A DNA stretch of 64,000 nt from Actinoplanes sp. TFC3 (GTDB lineage: Bacteria; Actinomycetota; Actinomycetes; Mycobacteriales; Micromonosporaceae): the NCBI RefSeq assembly GCF_001553785.1, contig NZ_LOJP01000001.1, positions 3,293,382-3,357,381 of the forward strand. The letters are read 5' to 3'. Position 1 is the first letter of the stretch, and each line of letters starts with the position of its first letter. The position numbers were made by a program, and so were the translations under genes. A model generated the notes under the pieces. The model made no database searches and had not been told where the DNA came from. It saw only the letters and a program-made list of their open reading frames with translations. This document shows, one piece after another, positions 26,252 to 35,695 of this stretch.

Positions 26252-28141
26252 ATGAGCGAGTGGCTGCTGCAGGGGCTCAACGAGCAGAGCATGCAGCATC
26301 AGGGCCCGCACGGTGACGGCGGGGAACGACCCCACTCGTGGTGGAAGGTCATGTGCCTGACCGGCGTCGACTACTTCTCGACGCTCGGATATCAGCCGGG
26401 CATCGCCGCCCTGGCCGCCGGAGTGCTCTCCCCCATCGCCACGCTGGTGCTGGTGCTGGTCACCCTGCTGGGCGCGCTGCCGGTCTACCGCCGGGTGGCC
26501 GCCGACAGCCCGCACGGCGAAGGCTCGATCGCGATGCTGGTCAAGCTGCTGTCGTTCTGGAAGGGCAAGCTGTTCGTCCTGGTCCTGCTGGGCTTCGCCG
26601 CCACCGACTTCATCATCACGATCACGCTGTCGGCGGCGGACGCGACAGCGCACATCGACGAGAACCCGTTCTGGCCGGAGTCGCTGCGCGGCCACGAGAT
26701 CATCGTGACGCTGGTGCTGGTGTCGTTGCTCGGGGCGGTGTTCCTCAAGGGCTTCACCGAGGCGATCGGTATCGCGGTCGGCCTGGTCGGGGTGTATCTG
26801 GTTCTCAACGTGGTGGTCGTGGGCGACGGTCTGATCCGGGTGCTCACCCACCCCGCAGTGGTCAGCGACTGGACCACCGCACTGACCGCCGAGCATGGCA
26901 ACCCGGCAATGATGGTCGCGATCGCGCTGCTGGTGTTCCCCAAGCTGGCGCTGGGATTGTCGGGCTTCGAGACCGGCGTTGCGGTCATGCCGCACGTCAA
27001 AGGCAACCTCCAGGGCCGGATCAGCGGTACGAAGAAACTGCTCACCACCGCCGCCGTCATCATGAGCTGCTTCCTGATCACCAGCAGCGTGGTCACCACC
27101 GTGCTCATCCCCCAGGACGAGTTCCGGCCGGGCGGCGAGGCCAACGGGCGGGCGCTGGCCTTCTTGGCGCACGAGCACTTGGGCAGCGTCTTCGGCACGG
27201 TGTACGACCTGTCGACCATCGCCATCCTGTGGTTCGCCGGCGCGTCGGCGATGGCCGGGCTGCTCAACCTGGTGCCGAGGTACCTGCCGAAGTTCGGGAT
27301 GGCGCCGTCATGGGCCCGCGCGGTCCGCCCCATGGTGCTGGTGTTCACGCTGACCGCGTTCGCGATCACGGTGCTGTTCAAGGCCGACGTCGACGCGCAG
27401 GGCGGTGCCTACGCCACCGGGGTGCTCGTGCTGATCACCTCGGCGGCCACCGCGGTGACGCTGTCGGCCCACCGGCGAGCCCAGCGGGGACGGACCTGGG
27501 CGTTCGGCGTGGTCGCGGTGGTGTTCGCCTACACCACGGTGGCCAACGTGGTGGAACGCCCGGACGGCGTGAAGATCGCTGCGTGTTTCATCGCCGGCAT
27601 CCTGGTGATCTCGTTGCTGTCGCGGCTGTACCGAGCCTTCGAGCTGCGTGTGACCAGCATCGAAAAGGACGACCTGGCAGCGCAGTTCCTGCAGGAATGT
27701 GGACGCCGCCGCATCCGCCTGATCGCCAACGAACCGGACCGCCGCGACGCCCACGAGTACAGCGACAAAATCGCCCAGATCATCGCCGACAACGACTTGG
27801 TCGATGACCGGGACCTGATCTTTGTTGAGGTGACGGTGACCGATGCCTCGGACTTCGAAACCGAGTTGAAGCTCAAGGGAGAGCTACTGCACCACCGCTA
27901 CCGGGTGCTGACCATGGAAAGCTCCTCGGTATCCAGCGCCATCGCAGCCCTGCTCCTGCACCTCAGAGACGAAACAGGCCGCCGCCCGCACATCTACTTC
28001 GAATGGACCGAGGGAAACCCGGTGGCGAACTTCGTGCGCTACCTCATCTTCGGGCAGGGCGAGGTGGCGCCGGTGACCCGGGAGATGATCCGGCAGGCCG
28101 AGCCGGTGCGAAGCCGGCGGCCTCATGTGCATGTCGGGTGA
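26252..28141 (+). CDS. APC-superfamily permease with C-terminal cytosolic domain
   Basis: About 629 residues; ATG 26252 is one of three adjacent start codons (GTG 26246, GTG 26249). Twelve or so helices are predicted up to about residue 460. The opening [18 protein letters not shown] resembles helix 1 of APC-superfamily transporters, and [17 protein letters not shown] is the family's helix 6 region. The last 170 residues are soluble ([40 protein letters not shown]), resembling cytosolic regulatory domains of KUP/KimA-like potassium or amino-acid permeases. The substrate is not assignable. It stands alone, with a 240-bp upstream gap. Confidence 0.8.
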   Translation: MSEWLLQGLNEQSMQHQGPHGDGGERPHSWWKVMCLTGVDYFSTLGYQPGIAALAAGVLSPIATLVLVLVTLLGALPVYRRVAADSPHGEGSIAMLVKLLSFWKGKLFVLVLLGFAATDFIITITLSAADATAHIDENPFWPESLRGHEIIVTLVLVSLLGAVFLKGFTEAIGIAVGLVGVYLVLNVVVVGDGLIRVLTHPAVVSDWTTALTAEHGNPAMMVAIALLVFPKLALGLSGFETGVAVMPHVKGNLQGRISGTKKLLTTAAVIMSCFLITSSVVTTVLIPQDEFRPGGEANGRALAFLAHEHLGSVFGTVYDLSTIAILWFAGASAMAGLLNLVPRYLPKFGMAPSWARAVRPMVLVFTLTAFAITVLFKADVDAQGGAYATGVLVLITSAATAVTLSAHRRAQRGRTWAFGVVAVVFAYTTVANVVERPDGVKIAACFIAGILVISLLSRLYRAFELRVTSIEKDDLAAQFLQECGRRRIRLIANEPDRRDAHEYSDKIAQIIADNDLVDDRDLIFVEVTVTDASDFETELKLKGELLHHRYRVLTMESSSVSSAIAALLLHLRDETGRRPHIYFEWTEGNPVANFVRYLIFGQGEVAPVTREMIRQAEPVRSRRPHVHVG

Positions 28142-28228
28142 GAGCGCTACTGCTGTGCTGACCGGCGGGTCGCTGGCCGGCCGGGCGCTCCGCGAGCGGT
28201 GAGGCGGCCGGCGGAGGACAATCGGGCG

Positions 28229-29488
28229 ATGAGGGATCACGACATCGTCATCTATGGCGCCACCGGGTTTGCGGGTGCGCTGGTCGCCGAGCACCTGGCT
28301 CACCATGCCCCGGCCGGTACCCGGGTGGCGCTGGCCGGGCGCAACCCCGACCGGCTCGCTGCTACCCGGGCGAAGCTGGGCGCCGCCGCGCCTGCCGCCG
28401 CCGGGTGGCCGATCGTGATCGCCGAGGCCGGTGACACTGCCGCCCTGTCCCGGCTCGCCGCTTCCACCAAGGTCGTGATCAGCACTGCTGGACCTTTCGT
28501 CAAATATGGGCAGGCGCTTGTGCACGCCTGCGCCGAGGCGGGCACTCACTACGCCGACCTGACCGGTGAAGTGCTGTTCGTCCGGCGCAGCATCGATGAG
28601 AACCATGCACTCGCCGCGAAAACCGGGGCTCGCATTGTCCACTCCTGCGGCTTCGACTCGATCCCTTCCGATATCGGGGTCCACTTGTTGCACGCTGCGG
28701 CCCGCGAGGCCGGAGCCGGTGACCTGACCGACACCACGCTCGTGGTGACCAGCTTGAGGGGCGGTTTCAGCGGCGGCACCATCGATTCGATGCGCAACCA
28801 GCTCGACGAGGTGCGCGCCGACCAAGCCGCCCGCCGGATCGCTGCGAGCCCCTACTCGCTGACCCCGGACCTCGCCGCCGAACCCGACCTCGGGCGGCAA
28901 CCCGACCTGGTGACCCTGGACGCCAAGGACGTCAACCCCCGCCTGCGTGGCACGCTCGCCCCGTTCGTCATGGCGTCGTACAACACCCGCGTGGTCCGCC
29001 GCAGCAACGCCTTGCTCGGCTACGCCTACGGCCGCACGCTGCGCTACCGCGAGACCATGAGCACCGGCACCAGCCCCTTTTCCCCCTTGCTCGCCACCGC
29101 CCTGAAACTCGGCACCGGCGCCATGTTCGCCGGACTTTCCTTCCCGCCCACCCGCGCCCTGCTCGACCGGGTCCTGCCCAAGCGTGCGGGAGAAGCGAGG
29201 GCAGCCGTCCGCTACCGCTGCCTCCCCCACGCGGTCGGCTGCCCTCGCTTCTCCCGCACCGTCGGCCACCACTTCCCCTGCACCGTCGGCCACCCGGGAG
29301 TCGACTCCGGCCACCCCCAAGGCCTCGAAGCCGTCGAAGGGCACGACGAGCTCGGATCTCAAGGAGCTGGAGAACCTCGGCATCACCCTGGACGAGGGTG
29401 TGCTGATCGACGTCGCCGACGACGGGCAGGACCGCTACCTGCAGGTCACCAGGAGCGGTGTCGACTTCACCGGCACCTCGAAGGGTGA
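28229..29488 (+). pseudogene. truncated saccharopine-dehydrogenase-like enoyl reductase
   Basis: ATG 28229 with GGAGGA at 28213-28218. The first 318 residues match the trans-acting enoyl reductase/saccharopine-dehydrogenase-like family: Rossmann start IVIYGATGFAGALVAEHL, ISTAGPFVKYGQALVHACA, THYADLTGEV, CGFDSIPSDIGV. Members continue about 80-100 residues past PPTRALLDRVLPK, but here homology stops at about 29183. The open frame then reads out of frame through the following gene to 29488 (419 codons in all). The missing C-terminal region probably makes it inactive. The breakpoint coincides with a 24-bp inverted repeat. Confidence 0.65.
29184..29259. repeat. perfect 24-bp inverted repeat at a deletion junction
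   Basis: Left arm 29184-29207 and right arm 29236-29259 are exact reverse complements, separated by 28 bases. The left arm starts exactly where the saccharopine-dehydrogenase-like homology ends; the right arm reads as native Pro/Ser/Ala linker of the next protein. It may be an inverted duplication made at the breakpoint, or a strong hairpin terminator. Confidence 0.85.
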
Positions 29489-29789
29489 CTCGACCATGAT
29501 GTCTTTGAAATCTGCGCCCGTACGGCAGAAGAATCGGGTCTTGATCGTGCCGTCGTTCTACCACGAGGATCTTGGCCCGGGTAGTTGTGTCGCCGCCACC
29601 GCCCGCGGCCCGCTGAAGCTGGAGACCTGTGATCCCGCCCGCCCCGCGCAGATCTGGACCGTCGTCCCGGCCGGTGATTCCGGGCTGTTCGAGCTGCGCG
29701 GCAGTCACGGCGTGATCAGCGTCGGCAACGGCCGGATCACCACCGGCGGTGGGCGCAGCGGCCTGCAGACGATCCCCTTCGACAGCTGA
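29184..29789 (+). pseudogene. N-terminally truncated ectodomain paralogue of the 30307 protein
   Basis: A 201-codon frame. After a Ser/Pro/Ala linker, residues about 55-201 align by eye with the C-terminal domain of the protein at 30307-31035. Shared elements are LGITLDEGVLIDVADDGQDR versus LGIDIEKDVIIDVADDGQDR, VVPAGDSGLFELRGSHG versus VVAAGDSGQFNLRGQYG, and GLQTIPFD at both ends. The paralogue's cytosolic part and membrane helix are absent, removed at the 29184 breakpoint. Without an export signal it cannot reach the surface. It ends 12 bases before the sigma-factor gene, so the original unit was probably membrane protein, sigma factor, membrane protein. Confidence 0.6.
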
Positions 29790-29801
29790 ACCTCGATACT
29801 C

Positions 29802-30314
29802 ATGCGCGATGCCGCCGACTTCGACACCTTCTACGCGACGTCCTGCCGTCGCGTGCTGGCGCACGTCACCATGATGGTCGGCAGCCCCGCCGAGGCCGAG
29901 GACTCGGTGGCCGAGGCCTACCTGCGCGCTTGGAACCGCTGGTCGAAGATCGCCACCTATGAGAACCCGGAGGCCTGGGTACGTCAGGTGGCCTACCGGC
30001 ACGCGGTGAGCTCATGGCGCAAGGCCGTCAACCGGCTGACCGCGCACCGCCGCGCGCATCCCGGGCATGCCGTCGACGCGCTGGGCCCGGATCACGTCGC
30101 TATCGTCGCGGCGCTGCGCAAGCTGCCGGTCGACCAGCGCCGCGTCATCGTGCTGCACCACATCGCCGGGCGCAGCGTCGCCGAGATCCAGCAGGAGACC
30201 GGCATCCCGGCCGGTACCGTCACCACGTGGCTGGCCCGCGGCCGCCGGGCGATGGCGGCCCAGCTGAGCGACCGCGACACCTTCGAGACGGGCCGGGAGC
30301 ACCACGATGCCTGA
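29802..30314 (+). CDS. ECF (SigE-like) sigma-70 factor
   Basis: A 170-residue extracytoplasmic-function sigma factor. Region 2 is FDTFYATSCRRVLAHVTMMV, then GSPAEAEDSVAEAYLRAWNR and ENPEAWVRQVAYRHAVSSWR. Region 4 is LRKLPVDQRRVIVLHHIAGR, then SVAEIQQETGIPAGTVTTWL. It directs RNA polymerase to stress promoters. It overlaps the next gene by eight bases; that gene encodes a single-pass membrane protein in the usual anti-sigma position. Confidence 0.93.
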   Translation: MRDAADFDTFYATSCRRVLAHVTMMVGSPAEAEDSVAEAYLRAWNRWSKIATYENPEAWVRQVAYRHAVSSWRKAVNRLTAHRRAHPGHAVDALGPDHVAIVAALRKLPVDQRRVIVLHHIAGRSVAEIQQETGIPAGTVTTWLARGRRAMAAQLSDRDTFETGREHHDA

Positions 30315-31035
30315 CGAGATGCCCGCCGAGGATCACCTGGACCGGGGCCTGGAGGCGTACGCCGGGCTGTTGCAGCGCTCGGCCACCCCGCCGCCTGCCG
30401 CCGAGATCCGCCGCCGCGCCGCGCACCGCCGCCGCAACCGCGCGGCCGGGCTGGCGTTCGCCGCCGTGCTCGTCGCGGCGCTGGGACTCGGCACGGCGTT
30501 CCATCGCAGCCCCAACCCTCAGCCGCGTCCGGCCGGACCGCTCCCGGTCTCCTCGTCGCCGGAGCCCACATCGTTCCCGTCGTACCGCCCCGGCACCGCC
30601 TTGTCGGACGTGTCGCAACTAGGTGAGCTGGGCATCGACATCGAGAAGGACGTCATCATCGACGTGGCCGACGACGGGCAGGACCGCTGGCTGCAGACCG
30701 GCGCGGGTGACGTGGCCGACTTCACCGGCACCGCAAAGGACGACTCCACCCGGATGCAGCTGCGCCGCGCCGCAACGCGGGTCCCGAACCTGGTGACGAT
30801 CAACCCCTCGGCCCGGCCCGGGTGGTGCGTGACCGACACCGAGGGCACCGTCCTCGCGCTGCAACAATGCGTCAGCGGCACCGAAGCCCAGCTCTGGGAG
30901 GTGGTTGCGGCCGGTGACTCGGGTCAGTTCAACCTCAGGGGCCAGTACGGCATCCTCACCATCGACCAGCGCCTCGTCCCGGAGGACCAGGGCGGCGCTT
31001 GGACCGGTCTGCAGACGATCCCGTTCGACCGCTGA
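30307..31035 (+). CDS. single-pass membrane protein, putative partner of the ECF sigma factor
   Basis: A 242-residue protein. Residues 1-45 are cytosolic, with short acidic then Arg-rich stretches (ADEIRRRAAHRRRNRA-like). A membrane helix lies at about 46-62 (GLAFAAVLVAALGLGTAF). A Pro-rich linker and an ectodomain of about 150 residues follow (VIIDVADDGQDRWLQ, GWCVTDTEGTVLALQQCVSG, LWEVVAAGDSGQFNLRG), with two Cys likely paired. No zinc anti-sigma HxxxCxxC motif is seen. The gene position and overlap suggest it anchors or senses for the sigma factor. The ectodomain is duplicated in the truncated frame at 29184-29789. Confidence 0.7.
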   Translation: MPDEMPAEDHLDRGLEAYAGLLQRSATPPPAAEIRRRAAHRRRNRAAGLAFAAVLVAALGLGTAFHRSPNPQPRPAGPLPVSSSPEPTSFPSYRPGTALSDVSQLGELGIDIEKDVIIDVADDGQDRWLQTGAGDVADFTGTAKDDSTRMQLRRAATRVPNLVTINPSARPGWCVTDTEGTVLALQQCVSGTEAQLWEVVAAGDSGQFNLRGQYGILTIDQRLVPEDQGGAWTGLQTIPFDR

Positions 31036-31038
31036 GGC

Positions 31039-31860
31039 TCAGACCTGCGCCACCGCGGCGACCACGGCCATGCCCGCCGGGTCGCCGTTGCCGCCGCCGG
31101 GCCACTCGTGCACCCACACCAGCCCGGGTTCGACGATCTCGGCGTCGCCGAAGAAGCGCAGGATCTGCTCGCGCGTACGCCCACGCGCCGCCGACACGTC
31201 GGTGCGCCGGTACAGCGCGGTGATCTCCTGCTCCTTCGCGTCCGCCGGGGTGTCCAGCACGCCGTGCGAGATCACCACGTAGGACCCGGGCGGCAGCGCC
31301 GAGCGAAGCGCGTCGACCGCCTGGTAGGCGTCGTCCTCGGGCACGAAGTGCAACATCGCGACCAGCAGCAGCCCGATCGGCTCGTTGACGTCGATCAGCC
31401 GGCGCACGCTGGGGTGTTCGAGCACCGCCTCGGGAAAGCGCATGTCGGCCTGGATCGCCGCGGCCCACGGGTTGTCCTTGAGGATGTCGTTGCTGTGCGC
31501 CACCGCCACCGGGTCGATGTCGACGTAGATCACCCGGGCGTCGGGGATGCGGCGCTGAGCGATCTCGTGCACGTTGCCGACCGTCGGGATGCCGCTGCCG
31601 ACGTCGAGGAACTGCCGCACCCCGCGGTCGAGCATGTATTGCACGGCGCGGTGCAGGAACGCCCGGTTGGCCCGGGCCATGTCACCGGCCAGCGGGATCG
31701 CGGCGAGCAGGTTCTGCGCGGCCTCGCGGTCGGCGGCGAAGTTGTGGTTGCCGCCGAGCAGGGCGTCGTAGATGCGCGCGCTGCTGGGCCTGCTGCTGAA
31801 GTCGGAGTCGCCGCTCGCCATGCCGAGAAAGCCTACTCCACTGTGGATGTTGTCGCTCAC
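31039..31860 (-). CDS. DUF574 SAM-dependent methyltransferase
   Basis: A 273-residue protein. GTG 31860 overlaps the preceding stop (GTGA), favouring it over ATG 31820. It carries the DUF574 signature SSARIYDALLGGNHNFAADR, then FLDVGSGIPTVGNVHE (SAM-binding motif I) and VIYVDIDPVAVAHSNDIL. These proteins are numerous in Streptomyces and Actinoplanes and usually sit near regulators; their substrates are mostly unknown. Last gene of a three-gene unit with a sigma factor and a GGDEF-EAL-like protein. Its stop converges with the gene ending at 31035. Confidence 0.88.
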   Translation of the reverse strand: MSDNIHSGVGFLGMASGDSDFSSRPSSARIYDALLGGNHNFAADREAAQNLLAAIPLAGDMARANRAFLHRAVQYMLDRGVRQFLDVGSGIPTVGNVHEIAQRRIPDARVIYVDIDPVAVAHSNDILKDNPWAAAIQADMRFPEAVLEHPSVRRLIDVNEPIGLLLVAMLHFVPEDDAYQAVDALRSALPPGSYVVISHGVLDTPADAKEQEITALYRRTDVSAARGRTREQILRFFGDAEIVEPGLVWVHEWPGGGNGDPAGMAVVAAVAQV

Positions 31861-33860
31861 GAGGCCGCCAGCAGCGGGCCGGTGCGGCGCAGCAGGGCCG
31901 GCACCTGGTGCGGGGTGGCCGGGGCGCCGTAGCGCAGGCCCTGAGCCCCGTCGCACCCGGTGCCGAACAGCGCCGCGGCGCGCAGGTCGTCGTCCACGCC
32001 GTGCACGGTGAGGGTGAGCCCGAGGGCGTGCGCGGTGCGGGCCATGCCGCTGAGCAGGCTGCGGTCGGCGTCGGTGCCCTCGGGTGTGGTGTGCAGCAGC
32101 GCGGCGGGGGTGCGGAGGCCGTGCACGGGCAGTTCGCGCAGGTAGGCCAGGGAGGAGAAGCCGGTGCCGAAGTCGTCGAGCACAAGGCGGACGCCCAGTT
32201 CGGCCACCGCGGTCAGCACGGTGAGGCTGTGTTCGCCCGCGGGCACCGCGTCGAGCCCGGACAGGTACAGGTGCAGCCGGGCGGGCGGCAGGCCGGTGAC
32301 GGTCAGCGCCTCGTGGATCAGCTCGACCGCGTCGGGGTAGCCGATCTGGTACAGCGGGATGTCCACGCCGACGAACGGTCCGGCGCCGCTGCCGTCCCAC
32401 TGCACAGCCTGCCGGCCGGCCTGCTGCACGAGCGTGGCGGCGAGCCGGGTGGTGGTCTCGCGGTCCCCGGTGAGCTGGCCGATCTTGGCCAGGTCGAGCG
32501 TGCCGAGGTGCGGGTGGCGCCAGAGCATGCGGGCGTGCAGGCCGGCGACGCGCCCGGTCTTCAGACCCACGATCGGCTGGTACGTCGCAGGCCCGGTGAC
32601 CAGCCCGGTGACGCTGGCCCCGCCGCCCGCCGCGCCACCGGGCCGCGAGTCGTACACCGCCCACCCGCTGGTGCCGGCGCGGGCCTGACGCAACGCGATC
32701 TCGGCGTCGACCAGCACCCGGGCCGGGTCGAGAGCCCCGGACGCCACGTCCACCGCACCCACGTGGGCGGCCAGCGGTGCGCTCAGGCTGGTCCCGGGCA
32801 GCGAAGCCGGTTCGGCGAGCACGTGGCTGACCCGCTCGGCGAGGTCGGCGAGGTGCACCAGCCCGCCGCTGTCCTGCACGAGCAGCGTGAACGAGTGGCT
32901 GCCGTGGCGCGCCGGGAGGTAATCCGGGTGCGCGGCGACCGCGCGCAGGCGGCGGGCCACCTCGGTGAGCACGTGGTCGCCGGCTTCCGCGCCGAACTGC
33001 TCGCACACCGCCGGGTAGCCGCCGATGTCGACCAGGCACAACCCGGTGTGCCGGCGTGCGTCGGTGGTGTTGGCCGCCTGCCGCAGCCGCTGCACCAGCC
33101 GGGCCTTGGTGGCCAGCCCGGTGACCGGGTCGTAGAACGCCAGCCGGCGGTAGCGGGCCTCGCTGTTCTGCAGGGCGACCTGGAAGTCGCGGGCGGCGCG
33201 CTGGGTGGCCCGGTGCAGCGATTCCTGCTGGGCGAGCGTGCGGGCCTGCAGCGCCGCGGCGAACCCGGCGGCGAAGGCCGCGGCCACCTCACGGGCGGGC
33301 GGGGTCAGCACGTCGCCGTCGCCGAGGTGGTCCAGCACCACGCCCATGGTCGCGCTCAGCGCCTCCGGCCGGGCTACGCCGAGCGCCACGACGTCGAGGC
33401 CGATCCGGTACGCCGCATCGGCGTCGGGAGGCGCGGCGGCTGCGGCGTCGCGCAGGCAGTGGGCGTACACGTCGAGGGTGCGGGTGGCGACCGGCTCGGC
33501 CAAGGGCAGGTAGACGCCCGCCGCGGTCGCCGCCGCCAGCCACCGCGCCCCGGCCGAAGCGCCCTGCCCCACCGGCGCGGGACGGGAGGCGAGCGGGACC
33601 GGCGCCGGCAGGTCCGCGGCGGTACGACGGGCGCTGAGCACGGTCCGGGCGGCCTGCTCGAGCGCCGCGTCGGTGTACTGCACGGCGGTCTGCAGCGCGG
33701 CGGCCACTATGCCGTCGGCCCGGCTGCGCGCCTCTTCGATCAGGTGGTCGGCGGTGTCGTCGGCGACCGGCGGGTACCCGCACTCGCCGAGGATCTGGTT
33801 GAGCGCGGCGATCATCATGGCGTGCGTCACCACGGCGTCGTCTGGTTCGGGCTCGCCCAT
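31857..33860 (-). CDS. degenerate GGDEF-EAL protein
   Basis: A 667-residue protein with ATG 33860 preceded by GGGAGG. Residues 1-225 are helical and unassigned. A GGDEF-like domain (about 260-410) starts FYDPVTGLATKARLVQRLRQ, but the GGDEF signature is HGSHSF, so no cyclase activity is expected. An EAL-like domain (about 430-660) begins TYQPIVGLKTGRVAGLHARM, where the EAL triplet is missing; VLDDFGTGFSSLAYLREL is kept. Most metal ligands appear lost. It is probably a c-di-GMP-binding or protein-interaction scaffold. Its start overlaps the sigma gene stop (ATGA), tying it to that sigma factor. Confidence 0.82.
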   Translation of the reverse strand: MGEPEPDDAVVTHAMMIAALNQILGECGYPPVADDTADHLIEEARSRADGIVAAALQTAVQYTDAALEQAARTVLSARRTAADLPAPVPLASRPAPVGQGASAGARWLAAATAAGVYLPLAEPVATRTLDVYAHCLRDAAAAAPPDADAAYRIGLDVVALGVARPEALSATMGVVLDHLGDGDVLTPPAREVAAAFAAGFAAALQARTLAQQESLHRATQRAARDFQVALQNSEARYRRLAFYDPVTGLATKARLVQRLRQAANTTDARRHTGLCLVDIGGYPAVCEQFGAEAGDHVLTEVARRLRAVAAHPDYLPARHGSHSFTLLVQDSGGLVHLADLAERVSHVLAEPASLPGTSLSAPLAAHVGAVDVASGALDPARVLVDAEIALRQARAGTSGWAVYDSRPGGAAGGGASVTGLVTGPATYQPIVGLKTGRVAGLHARMLWRHPHLGTLDLAKIGQLTGDRETTTRLAATLVQQAGRQAVQWDGSGAGPFVGVDIPLYQIGYPDAVELIHEALTVTGLPPARLHLYLSGLDAVPAGEHSLTVLTAVAELGVRLVLDDFGTGFSSLAYLRELPVHGLRTPAALLHTTPEGTDADRSLLSGMARTAHALGLTLTVHGVDDDLRAAALFGTGCDGAQGLRYGAPATPHQVPALLRRTGPLLAAS

Positions 33861-34492
33861 CAGTCCTCCCCGGGGGTGGCAGGGCGCGGGGTGCGCTGCG
33901 TCGGGATGGCCCGCCACAGCGCCACGGCTTGCTTGCGGCCCAGCTTGAGAGCGGTGCGGACCGCCTCGGGGGTCTTGCCGACGTGGGCGGCGATCTCGGA
34001 GGGGGTCAGCCCCTGCGCGGACAGCTCGAGGGCTTCGCGGCGGGCCGGGGGGGGCTGCGCCAGCACCCCGGAGAACCATTCCTCCAGCTCGTAGGCCTCC
34101 AGCTCGGGGTCGTCGGCGCGGCCCTCGCTGAGCTCGGCAACGTCGGGCACCAGCACCTCGATGTCGCCGTGGGTGCTGGCCCGGCGCTGCTTGAGCCAGT
34201 GGGAGCGGGCAGCCGTTCGTACCCAGGCAACCGGATGCGTGAGGTCACGCCAGCGCCGCAGCGCCTCGCGGATGGCCTCGGACACCGCGTCCTGGGCTTC
34301 CCAGCGGTTGGCGCCCTCGCGCATCAGGTTGCGGACCAGGCCCTCCCAGTAGCGCCGGAAGAAGTCCTCGATCTCCGCGGCCGGTGGCGCAGCCGCGATG
34401 GGAGCAGCCGGGAGGGCACCCGCGCCGGAACCGCTGGGTGGATCCGACGTGATGGGGGGTGGTTCGGCACCCACGCCGTGCGCGTCGACCAC
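33860..34492 (-). CDS. sigma-70 family (ECF-like) factor
   Basis: A 210-residue protein. GTG 34492 has GGAGG at 34499-34503 (minus strand). The first 40 residues are Pro/Ala-rich. Region 2 is FFRRYWEGLVRNLMREGANR, with WEAQDAVSEAIREALRRW, then PVAWVRTAARSHWLKQRR. Region 4 is PPPARREALELSAQGLTPSE, then IAAHVGKTPEAVRTALKLGR. First gene of the sigma, GGDEF-EAL, methyltransferase unit with four-base overlaps throughout. No anti-sigma gene is adjacent, so the degenerate GGDEF-EAL protein may control it. Confidence 0.82.
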   Translation of the reverse strand: MVDAHGVGAEPPPITSDPPSGSGAGALPAAPIAAAPPAAEIEDFFRRYWEGLVRNLMREGANRWEAQDAVSEAIREALRRWRDLTHPVAWVRTAARSHWLKQRRASTHGDIEVLVPDVAELSEGRADDPELEAYELEEWFSGVLAQPPPARREALELSAQGLTPSEIAAHVGKTPEAVRTALKLGRKQAVALWRAIPTQRTPRPATPGED

Positions 34493-34837
34493 CAATTGCC
34501 TCCGTCCGCCGTCGAACCTCCACCTAGTTAGGTCCCGGCAGGACCCCCGGCGTGACAGCCGAAACCAAGATTCTTTTCGGTCACTGCAAACGACGGGCAG
34601 GCGCGGCCTCGATCGAGACCTCCACGATGGGCGGCCTCGGCCAGGGAGAACACAGCGTCCGAGATGGACTGTACGGCGCCAGCAGTACCTCGACCGCCGG
34701 CACGCATATGCGTTTTCGGTCACGGCCCTCAGCGTCACGAAGCGGTCACGCTATCGGGAGTCCGACTCCGGGTACCCCGGTCGGGGCAGGCGGTGTCCCC
34801 ACCGGGGCGGTGGGCCTGGCAAGATCGGCTGCTGACG
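34493..34837. other. divergent promoter region
   Basis: 345 bases between the minus-strand sigma gene and the plus-strand phosphoesterase gene. No gene seen. TTTTCGGTCAC occurs twice on the plus strand (34574-34584 and 34713-34723), and CCGAAA/TTTTCGG form a small dyad at 34560-34580. These may be promoter or operator elements. Confidence 0.4.
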
Positions 34838-35695
34838 ATGAGGTTCGAGGAGGCGCCGGTGGCGGGCACGCTGTACGCGGTCAGCGATCTGCATGTCGCG
34901 TACGAGGAGAACCGGAAACTGCTCGGCGAACTGCACCCGCGCGACCCCGGGGACTGGCTGATCGTGGCCGGTGACGTCGCCGAGGTGTTCGGCCACGTCG
35001 AGACCACGCTGCGGCTGCTGCGCTCACGGTTCGCCGAGGTCATCTGGGCGCCGGGCAACCACGAGCTGTGGACGCACGCACGTGACACCAACCAGACCCG
35101 TGGGGTGCAACGCTACGAGCAGCTGGTCGAGATGTGCCGCCACCTGGGCGTGCGCACCCCCGAGGACGAATATCTGGTCTGGCGCGGCGAGGGCGGTCCG
35201 GCCGTCGTGGCACCGCTGTTCCTGCTGTACGACTACACGTTCCGCGCGCCCGGCACCTCCACGAAGGAGGAGTCACTGGCCTACGCCTACCGCACCGGGG
35301 TCGTCTGCACCGATGAGGAGCTGTTGCACCCCGACCCCTATCCGGATCGCGAATCCTGGTGCCGGGCCCGCGTCGCCGAGACCGGGAAACGCCTGGCCGC
35401 GATCGACCCGCAGCTGCCCACCGTGCTGGTCAGCCATTGGCCGCTGCACCGGCATCCCACCGAGGTGCTGTGGTACCCCGAGTTCGCCCAGTGGTGCGGC
35501 ACCGAGCTGACCGCCGACTGGCATCAGCGTTTCCGGGCCGCCACCGCGGTCTACGGTCATCTGCACATCCCACGCACGACCTGGCAGGACGGTGTGCGCT
35601 TCCAGGAGGTGTCGCTGGGCTACCCGCGCGAGTGGGGCAAGCGCGGCGGTGCGCCGACGCTGCTGCGCAAGGTGCTCGAGGACCCCAGCTGGTGA
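34838..35695 (+). CDS. calcineurin-like metallophosphoesterase
   Basis: A 285-residue protein with the full metal-binding set: DLH in TLYAVSDLHVAYEENR, GDVAE in LIVAGDVAEVFGH, GNHE in VIWAPGNHELWTH, SHWP in VLVSHWPLHRHP, and GHLH in VYGHLHIPRTTW. Two metals and a phosphoester substrate are expected, but the substrate is unknown. ATG 34838 is in frame with an open stretch beginning at 34664 that lacks family features. The stop overlaps the next gene's GTG (GTGA). Confidence 0.9.
   Translation: MRFEEAPVAGTLYAVSDLHVAYEENRKLLGELHPRDPGDWLIVAGDVAEVFGHVETTLRLLRSRFAEVIWAPGNHELWTHARDTNQTRGVQRYEQLVEMCRHLGVRTPEDEYLVWRGEGGPAVVAPLFLLYDYTFRAPGTSTKEESLAYAYRTGVVCTDEELLHPDPYPDRESWCRARVAETGKRLAAIDPQLPTVLVSHWPLHRHPTEVLWYPEFAQWCGTELTADWHQRFRAATAVYGHLHIPRTTWQDGVRFQEVSLGYPREWGKRGGAPTLLRKVLEDPSW

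Noticed and set aside
31908-34094. 728-codon plus-strand frame
   Set aside because: Antisense shadow of the GGDEF-EAL and sigma genes.
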